64,000 nucleotides of DNA from positions 9,129,058-9,193,057 of the forward strand of contig OX638135.1 of assembly GCA_951804985.1 (NCBI GenBank), written 5' to 3'. Position 1 is the first letter of the stretch. Each line of letters begins with the position of its first letter. The notes under the pieces are model-generated. The model did not search any database. It saw only the letters and a program-made list of their open reading frames with translations, and was not told the origin of the DNA. Made by a program: the position numbers and the translations under genes. Of this stretch, positions 56,889 to 64,000 are shown in pieces. This DNA comes from Dryomyza anilis. Its lineage: Eukaryota; Arthropoda; Insecta; Diptera; Dryomyzidae.

Positions 56889-57175
56889 CGCTGGTGCGTT
56901 CGACTACAAGCCGAAAGGTCCGCGGTTCGATCCCCAGCGACTGCCAACATCTTTTTCATAGAAAACATTTTTCTATGCGACGCTACCTCTCGGCAGTAAA
57001 TGGCAAACCTACGAGAGTAAAACATCGCCTATGAAAAGCTCTCACCCGCCGTTCGGATTCGGCAATAAACTGTAGGTCCCACCAATTTGAGTAGAAATAT
57101 AACACGCACAGCTCAAATGGTGAGAGAGCTCGGCCAAAGTTCTATACAGGACTGTAGCGCCAAACTATTATTATG
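56889..57175 (+). mobile_element. SINE copy, variant head
   Basis: Box B is GGTTCGATCCC, a perfect consensus, but the head upstream of TGCGTTCGACTAC differs from the copies at 14004 and 28521 and box A is not present. The body (CTCTCGGCAGTAAATGGCAA, CCGTTCGGATTCGGCAAT) and the end (AGCGCCAAACTATTATTATG) match. No target duplication seen. Probably a 5'-replaced or separate subfamily. Confidence 0.82.
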
Positions 57176-57239
57176 AGATATTTGTTTATTTTCACATCCT
57201 TTGATATTCAGTAAAATACAGTTTTAGATCAGTATTATG

Positions 57240-57702
57240 TTGGCGCGATTGGTTAGTGCACTGAACTACGAGCCACAAGTTTCTATTACGTTGGACCAGC
57301 GTCGCCAGATGAAATTCTCTCACGAAATATCTTTTTGCCTCATGCAATTCTCCCAAAATCTCTCGTACCCCAAATTCCCACAATATCCCGCAAAAAGTTA
57401 AATAAATTTATTTAGTAAAATGTATTAAATGCATTTTAATAGTAAAAAATAAGTCCATTATTCAGTTAATGAGTATATAAAGCACACAAATAAAACAAAA
57501 ATTTTCATCGCGAGGGATTTTTCTCTCACGAGGCAAAACAATTCTCAAGGAGGGAAATAAATCTGAATAGAGATTTTTTAATGTGAGAATTCTTTTATCC
57601 CGCAAAGACAAAAAATTCTCATAATCTGTATTTATCCTGCAAAACTGGCAATGTTGCGTTGGACTACGAAATGTTCTTGGTCGATTCCAGCGACTGTCAA
57701 CC
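57240..57702 (+). mobile_element. SINE head fragments split by an insert
   Basis: GGCGCGATTGGTTAGTGCAC and TGAACTACGAGCCA at 57240-57276 match the SINE head. The continuation GCGTTGGACTACGAAATG, TCGATTCCAGCGACTG lies at 57656-57702. Between them about 360 bp starts CCAGCGTCGCCAGATG and ends CTGGCAATGTTGCGTTGG, a loose inverted pair, and contains many TTCTC(T/A)C(A/G)C words. GTTGGAC on both sides may be a short target duplication or a shared SINE word. Confidence 0.55.
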
Positions 57703-58670
57703 AGTGTTGTCACTCTACCACAACTGTTATAGAAATACCATTTTTTTCGCAAATTTTCGGTTCAAAATCTACCATTTTTTAAAACACATTTTTAATTAGG
57801 TACAATTAAAAATTTTAGAATTCAAATTTACATTTACAACTAAAAATTATTTCATTAAAATTAGGAAATAAATAGGAAAACAATTAAATGTACATTTAAA
57901 AATAGTAAAACAAAAAAAAGAAATATTTATATTTTATTAGAATACCATTAAATTTCCAATTAAATGTAATTTAAATAATCCCAGTATACTACGACTCGAA
58001 GTCTCCAGTGAAAAATTCGATCTAATTATTATATCGAAGCTAATTTTTAATGATTTTTGTATGCAATTGTTTTGAAGGTTTCTCGAAATGTCTTCGAAAA
58101 AAAATAGATCTCGTTGTTATATCGAAAATAAATTTTAAAGAATTTCGTGTTCAGTTGTACCTCCTTTAATGAGTCAATTTCATTATAATAAAAGCAACGA
58201 TTTTCGTTTCTTTGTTAATGAAAGTTAGAACTCCTGATTGCGACTCCTTTCCGAACTTAAAAATAAGGGCGTATTTGTAATTTTGAACCAACTCACTTTT
58301 ATTACATGTACCTAATGTAAGTATTTTTTTAAAATTTTAAGGTCACCAGGTGACCTTTTCTTTATTGTTGTATTATTTTTGTTTAAAATAAATAATTTAT
58401 GTTAATTTCACTTTATTTCATTAAAAACAAATGTTTGAAACTAGTGAGCTTTGAATTTTCATTTTTTTATTTATTTTTGTTTTTGATGTCAGAAATACTT
58501 TCGTTTAGAAATAAGAAAAAAATGTAAACACATGTTAAGTTCATAGATTCATTAAACTATTTTGTTTAAATTGAAATTGAAAATAATATACGACAAATTA
58601 ATAAAGAGTACCCAGTACGAGAAATTGTCACACAAGATAAAATTCAATGGAAAATAATGATGGTTAGTAA
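57703..58670. other. No gene recognised
   Basis: AT-rich. It has one short perfect palindrome AAGGTCACCAGGTGACCTT at about 58341-58359. Otherwise nothing stands out. Confidence 0.55.
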
Positions 58671-58679
58671 TAGTGTTAC

Positions 58680-59516
58680 GAAATCACAGCAATAAATATC
58701 AAGTTATTTACAAATTATTTAGATCGACTTTGACACAACCATCTCTCAAATATTCGTCAAATACGATAAATATTGCTAGCAACCATTTTCAAATTTACGA
58801 TTATTTATAGCAAACATCAATTAAACATCTTACAAATAGGAAGATAGTTGATGAATATTTGGAAAAGGTTCTACATTAGAATTCGCGGAGTAATTTTTAT
58901 TGAATTAAAATAAAATTAATCAAATGAATTTATATTTATTCTAGAATTAAAACAGTATCTTGGTTATACATCGCCATCGTCTTCGAATGTAAAATTGTAC
59001 AACGACTTAAGACTTCTCCGCGGAAGATCCAAGTGCGTCCTGCGATGCTGTCATCAAAGTAAACTCTGAAAAGAAATAATTTTCCATCACATGTTGATAA
59101 TTTCATTACCGGGAAATTTTATTTTCACATTTACCATTAAAATGTAATATTTAAGTTGGCACTTTTTACACCATTGGATTTACTTAATTGTTGTTGATAA
59201 ATCGAGCGTAAGAAAAAACTACGCTATTTTCCTTTTTTTTAGTAGTGAACTGTCAAAATACCTCAAAAGTTTTATTGCAAATGTCTAAGAACTCAGGATG
59301 TTTGCTATCAGTCAACTGTAAATATCTCAATTTTCATTGCTGCTGTGGCAAACATCTCGTCTATCTACTATCTGCATATAAGTCATATTTAAAAAATATT
59401 AATAGTTTTGCGTCAACTTTATTGAAACTTATGGGATGTTTGAATATTTGCTACAAGGCGTAAATTTAAACAGATAGTTGCAGCAGGATTTTCATAAACA
59501 TCTTGTTTTCTTAGTG
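58680..59516 (-). mobile_element. Second copy of element X, different core
   Basis: Inverse of the copy at 8874-10517. At 58700-58860 it shares CAAGTTATTTACAAATTATT and AACCATCTCTCAAATATTCG with the right subterminal part of X. At 59155-59516 it shares ACACCATTGGATTTACTTAA, TAAATCGAGCGTAAG and ACATCTTGTTTTCTTAGTG with the left part. The foldback minisatellite and CCCGGG cluster are absent; instead 58880-59150 holds sequence unique in this window. The left terminus is not recognisable. Confidence 0.72.
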
Positions 59517-60040
59517 TAGGATTATCAAAATTATAGTTGGTCTAAGCCGCCGACTATAAATACCCTACACATATGTGTGGTTACCATTCGAAGTGGTATA
59601 CAGGTCATCAGGGTCGTTTCGCGGGAAAACATTATTTGCATGTATTTGAGCATGAAGTAAATATATATTTGACCAAAAAAGTTTCCATAGGCACGTATAC
59701 AGTAAAATTGATCTGTAAATGTAAATTTTATATGAGGTATTTGAATATAAGTGGTCAGATCAAAGGTCACAATGAACCGATCTCGCCACATACAGCGTAG
59801 GTATATAAGTAATCTAAATTATGAGTTTCATTCATCTAACTCTTTAATTTTTTAAGTAGTAGGGATTTCAACAGACGGACAGACAGACAGACAGACCGAC
59901 AAAACGGAATCTACTCAGGAGGTCATGCTGATCAAGAATATATATACTTTTCCATACCGGAGATGCTTCATTCTGGGTGTTACAAACTGCGTACCAAACT
60001 GAATATACCCTTTCACTCTTAGTGTAGGGTATAAAAATAC
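59517..60040 (+). mobile_element. DINE-1-like element, second subfamily, copy 7 (5' truncated)
   Basis: Starts within the element at AGGATTATCAAAATTATAG, directly after the end of element X copy 2, so X probably inserted here at TA. Hairpin TATAGTTGGTCTAAGCCGCC is mutated. The microsatellite GACAGACAGACAGACC and AATATATATACTTTTCCATA are present; the end is TAGTGTAGGGTATAAAAA. Confidence 0.83.
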
Positions 60041-60643
60041 TAATGCGAGTGTGCGGACGACGACTTATTCGAAGGACATAACAGAAAAAATAGAGATAGG
60101 TAAAAACTTTTTTTTATTTTATTCTGTTTTTTTTCTTTGCGGGTGACATATGACGCATTAATTTAAACCAGGGCTATCACCCGAAATTCTATTATCTGCG
60201 GTTCCGGTTCTATGAAAAAATAAAAAAAAATGTTTCCGGTACCGGTTCCGGTTTTTAAATTATTTTTTTTTTCGGTTTCAGTTCCGGTTCTAGAAAAATA
60301 AAATAACGATTCCAGTTCCGATTCCCAGTAATGGTTCCAGTTCCACAAACAAGCCAAAAATAAAAATATTTTTTGCTTTAACGTAAAAACATAATGAAAT
60401 TTATAAACATATCTACCTATGTATATAAAAATTAATTGCCGTGCATTAGTCTTGCATAAAAAATGTTGTAACGGATCGACTGATTTGGATGATTCTTTTT
60501 TGTTTTATTCGTCTCTATACTGGGAATTCGGAAAACTCCCAAGGAAAAACCGGAAAAATCTAAATTTGTGTTTTGTATGAGAATGTATATTAAGTGCACT
60601 ACCAATGGGAATTGTATTTTAATAATGATAATTTGTTTATATA
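60041..60643. repeat. Spacer with a diverged GGTTCC repeat block
   Basis: At 60180-60350, GGTTCCGGTTCTATG / GGTACCGGTTCCGG / CGGTTTCAGTTCCGG words resemble the blocks at 885-1095 in the macrosatellite. The preceding CAGGGCTATCACCCG looks like a hAT-type end, but no partner is visible. The rest is AT-rich. Confidence 0.55.
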
Positions 60644-61036
60644 TAGATTTTCCTTTAAAATATTTAAATATGCAAATGTATCCATTCTAGTATCTATGAA
60701 AACAAAATTGCCTACTTCGGATGAGGCCATACATCTCTATACCACCAACTTACTGCCTCCGTACATGGTCAAATTCTTCGAGTTCATTTCAGTGTTAGGT
60801 TTTCTCTACACTATTTGTGTGGAGAAAGCTGAAATTATTAGTGTAACACAGAAATTATTAGTGTAGAGAAAGCAAACCACTGAAATGAATCCGATAAATT
60901 GACACCAACCATCAAGCAAAGAGCCAGTAATTGATGGTATAGGGATGTATGGCCTGATCCGGCGTAGGTAATCTTGTTTTCATAGATACTGAAATTGATA
61001 AATTTGCATATTTAAATATTTTAAAGGAAAATCTAC
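60644..61036. repeat. Inverted duplication of a transposase segment
   Basis: Arms 60644-60826 and 60861-61036 are inverse copies (TAGATTTTCCTTTAAAATAT on the left, its inverse on the right; CCACTGAAATGAA in the inner part). The right arm is in the coding sense of the Tc1-like transposase that continues downstream, so the left arm is a backward copy of the same coding segment. Confidence 0.85.
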
Positions 61037-61376
61037 AATATAGTGTCATTAAATTGGGTATAGGACCTTTTTACCACTTCTAGCAGGAAAATGATCCTAA
61101 ACACACCACTGGAGTGGTGACCCAGTGGTTGCTCTACAACGTCACAAATCAGTTAAAGCATCCCGTTGAGTTCTCGGATCTTAACCCAATGGAACATTTG
61201 TGGGACCACTTAGAAAAAAAATTCGACAGAACAACATAACCAACCAAAATCAGCTTAAGGGGTACTAATTGAGGAGTGGGAAAAAATCGAGTCAGAAACA
61301 AGAATTATGTTGGTTAATTCCATGAAGAACCGATTTAGTCAAGTAGTTGTGAGGAGGAGGACTAACTACATATTAA
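60910..61376 (+). pseudogene. Tc1-like transposase remnant
   Basis: Plus strand: GCMA, stop, SGVGNLVFIDTEIDKFAYL, NILKENLQYSV, then QENDPKHTTGVVTQWLL, FSDLNPMEHLWDHLEKK and IEEWEKIESETRIMLVNSMK. This is the C-terminal half of a DD34E transposase. The Glu motif NPMEHLWD is kept, but the second catalytic Asp (normally QQDNDPKH) is Glu, and W to stop (TAG), TGA and TAG codons interrupt it. The N-terminal half and terminal repeats are not seen. Confidence 0.9.
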
Positions 61377-61665
61377 TGTGCATATTTTCTTATAGTACGG
61401 AAACTTTTTTGGTTTACTCTTTGTATCAATCGAATATATTGAATTATTCTTACTATACTTAAATTAATATATTTATGTTTTGTAATAAAACTATATCCTT
61501 ATAAGTGCGCCTTTATAACAAAATATAATTTATCTAACTAAAAACTCATAACATGATTATGTAGTGAAATATGTAAAATTGTCGTATCTGTACGGAGACT
61601 TTATGGAGTCAGTGTACATTGTGCTGTGACCCAGGTCCCTGGTTTTTAATGATAGTTCATATATT
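61377..61665. other. Spacer / LINE 3' side; no gene
   Basis: AT-rich. It follows the stop codon of the LOA-like LINE (61666-61668, minus strand) and may hold its 3' untranslated end. No poly-A or simple-repeat tail could be fixed. Confidence 0.45.
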
Positions 61666-63825
61666 TCAAAAATGAATACTTTTGAATCTATGAAGGCTAT
61701 TGTTTGATAAAGAGTGAAGCTGATTCTCTCTCATCACGTCTGTGCCAAAGAACTGCCTTCTAATTCTAGAAAATGCTGGACAGTCACAGAGATAGTGATC
61801 TGTGGTGCCAGTTTCTTCGTAGCAGGCAGAACATAAGGCGCTTTCGGCCAGGCCGTTGATGTCGTCTTGGTAATATTTTTGTTATCATTGCATCGGAGGG
61901 CATCCCCAGTATACAGGTGTCTAATGGAGTGTCAAGTGCAATGTCAGAGATATTCCAAGGAACATTAAACCAGAAACCACCTCGTTTTAGTCTCCAGCAG
62001 CCTTTCATGACTTCGCCTTTAATGAAGATTAGGATTTAAGATTGCATTCAGTGCTGGACCAGGTGTAGTGGGAAAGGCACCCGTAACACCCAGACGCACG
62101 GTTCTCTGAATCTTGGCAAGACTAGTTGTCACGCACTTTCGCGACAGCTTGTTCCACCAGACTACCGATGCATATGATATCATCGGTCTTATCATAGCCG
62201 TGTAAAACCATAAGGTTTTGCTCGACGATAGTCCCCATGTATTCCCAAAAATTCCTCTGCATTGCCAGAAGACATTCAATGCTCGAAGTTTTATTTTCAA
62301 CATGTTTTGTCCAAAGTAGTTTACTATCTAGAGTTAAGCCCAGATATTTTACTTCGTTAGAGACAGGAATAGTGACACCCTTAAGTATTGGTAGAGATAA
62401 TCCTGTCATTATTCTTTTCCTAGTGAAGAGAACAATCCCTGTTTTGTGAGGGTTGACGGAAAGTCCGTTTGCAGTACACCAGCTGTCAATTCGGTTCAAT
62501 GAGTTTTGTGTTTTAACACAGAACTCATTGAAGGAAAAGCCTGTGGCAAGAATGGCAACATCGTCTGCATAGGCCTGGGAATAGACTCCTGGTCCATCAA
62601 GATCATTGAGCAGAGAGTCAACCAGCATACACCAGAGCAGGGTGCCCTCTTAAGGACAACCTCTATTCACCCCTGCCATAATATACTGACCGCACTCCGC
62701 CTCAGATGGTCCTAAACATTAGCATTGACATTATCCATTTGACCAATGTTTCATCTATTCCATGCCTTCTAGCAGCGTCACACATTCCATCAAAAGTTGC
62801 ATTATCAAAAGCACCCTCGATGTCAACAAATATGTCCATGACGTTCATCTTCCTCTGAAAAGCATGCTCGATCCGGCCAACCAGATGTTGCAATGCCGTT
62901 TCACAGAATTTTCCACGTTGGTAGGAATGTTGTCTTGACGATAGTGGGTACCTTGACAACGATGTTTTCTGATGTGCAACTCAACTAGTCTTTCTAGACA
63001 CTAAATAAACGCCAGAATGTCGGAATGAATGCCCATGCGAGACTTGCTCTAATGATCTTCTTTAGGCATGGTAGCAATTGGGTTATACCTTTCTGTAGCA
63101 TGACTGGGTAGATGCCATCAAAAGAGGCCACTGCGTATTGGATAGCTTCATCGTACACAACCAATCTGGCAACCTGCCAATCATGTTTTGTCACATTAGA
63201 GTTGTTATTGCAGTCCCCAGTGCTGGGATTACAAAGTGGCCCTATGTGGATTTGATTCCCAGGAAAGTGAGTCTCAACTAGGACACTGAATGCCTCTGTC
63301 TTAGACTCAGTATACGATCCATCAGGTCTCCGCAGTGAGTCCAGTCATGCAGTTCGGTCTCTTTTAAGAAACTTGACCAAAAGGCTAGTCTCACTGAAGA
63401 ATTCGATGCTACTGCAGAAGTCTTTATAAGAAACACTTTTTGATTTACGAATTAGTTTCTTATATTCTGTTTCCTTAGCTCGATAAAGGAACCAGTCATA
63501 GTCTAAATTTTCAAGACAAGCGTTCCACCAAGGAACGGGAGTCTAGAAAACGTTTTGCGTACCGGACAGGTTCGTACAAAACTAGAATTTATGACATCGT
63601 TCATAACTTAAACAGACGTCTCAATACTTTCTTTGGTACGAATTCTGACAGGAATATTGAGGGAATTCTCAAGTTCATATCTGAAGCGTGCCCAGTTCGT
63701 TTTTCTAGAGTTTCTTACCGTCATTGAGGGCAGCACCTCTCGGTCAGTATGAAAATAGATATACCTGTGGTCCGATAAAGAATCTTCTTTAAGAACCTTC
63801 CAGTAGGTCGATTCCAACATTTTCG
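61666..63825 (-). pseudogene. LOA-like LINE ORF2 remnant
   Basis: Minus strand, 5' truncated. It starts in the end of the endonuclease (SLSDHRYIYF, NSRKTNWARF at 63820-63608), then SFDGIYPVMLQKGI, SYQRGKFCETALQHLVGRI, VDIEGAFDN (RT), a gap, YADDVAIL (catalytic), VKYLGLTLDSKLLW. After a frameshift near 62250, LRALNVFWQCRG, IRPMISYASVVWW, LGVTGAFPTTPGPALNAI. The tail keeps a Cys/His end domain (CYEETGTTDHYLCDC). DIEGAF and the VTGA stretch before an RNase H-like region suit the LOA/Bilbo lineage. Several frameshifts and stops; not functional. Confidence 0.88.
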
Positions 63826-63828
63826 TAG

Positions 63829-64000
63829 CTACTGCTTAAATTTTGTCTCCTAAATGCTTAAAAAAAGTTTCGTTGAGTTCTTAGGAGAATTCTCTTAAAT
63901 GCGATTCTGACATTCAATTCTCGTAGCGAAATGAGAGTCAAACGTCAAAAATAAATAAATTAAATTAAACTTCAAAAATTTGGTGTATTCAAATATTGTG
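63829..64000. other. No gene recognised
   Basis: AT-rich window end. It begins where endonuclease similarity of the LINE stops, marking the 5' truncation point, and carries no further recognisable feature. Confidence 0.5.

Overview
The window is repeat-rich, AT-rich insect DNA and shows no intact host gene. The best clue to the host is a family of non-autonomous elements ending in a GACAGACGGACATGGCTAAA-type block, then AATATATATACTTTTCCATA and a GGGTATAAA end. These closely resemble the DINE-1/INE-1 (Helentron-like) elements of higher flies. Together with gypsy, BEL/Pao, Jockey-like and LOA-like retroelement remnants and a tRNA-derived SINE, this points to a schizophoran fly, probably in heterochromatin or an unusually repeat-laden intergenic region. 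The species cannot be named from this sequence.

Layout. 1-9968: three copies of a ~3.36-kb macrosatellite unit, each with a foldback of ~108-bp minisatellites. The third copy is the only one that continues into the rest of two transposons: a 4.7-kb TIR element (H, 8726-13415) and a TA-flanked element inserted in its left arm (X, 8874-10517). 14004-14316: a tRNA-derived SINE with a target duplication. 14654-18283: two DINE-1-like copies in inverted orientation around two perfect hairpins and a ~168-bp satellite. 18695-26392: a 7.7-kb hAT-type element with a perfect 8-bp target duplication, filled by minisatellite, a tandemly doubled TIR element and a nested DINE copy. 27030-27820: BEL/Pao pol remnant. 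28049-35540: a foldback element of ~155-bp repeats split by a 6-kb gypsy-type retrotransposon (28380-34444, minus strand), whose 3' LTR carries a later SINE. 35865-42305: a Jockey-like LINE split by three hAT-type elements nested inside one another, each with its own perfect 8-bp target duplication. 42305-43950: second BEL/Pao remnant. 45068-60040: DINE-like copies of two subfamilies, minisatellites, a decayed Mag-like gypsy (50653-53521), SINE fragments, a MITE-like hairpin and a second copy of X. 60644-61376: Tc1-like transposase remnant with an inverted duplication of itself. 61666-63825: LOA-like LINE remnant on the minus strand.

Function. Every recognisable coding region is retroelement or transposase sequence broken by stops, frameshifts, deletions or lost catalytic residues, so nothing here looks autonomously active. 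The value of the window is historical: insertion order can be read from target duplications and from paired empty sites. The gypsy LTR without the SINE and the H right arm without X are two such internal controls. No host operon, CRISPR array, rRNA or genuine tRNA gene was seen.
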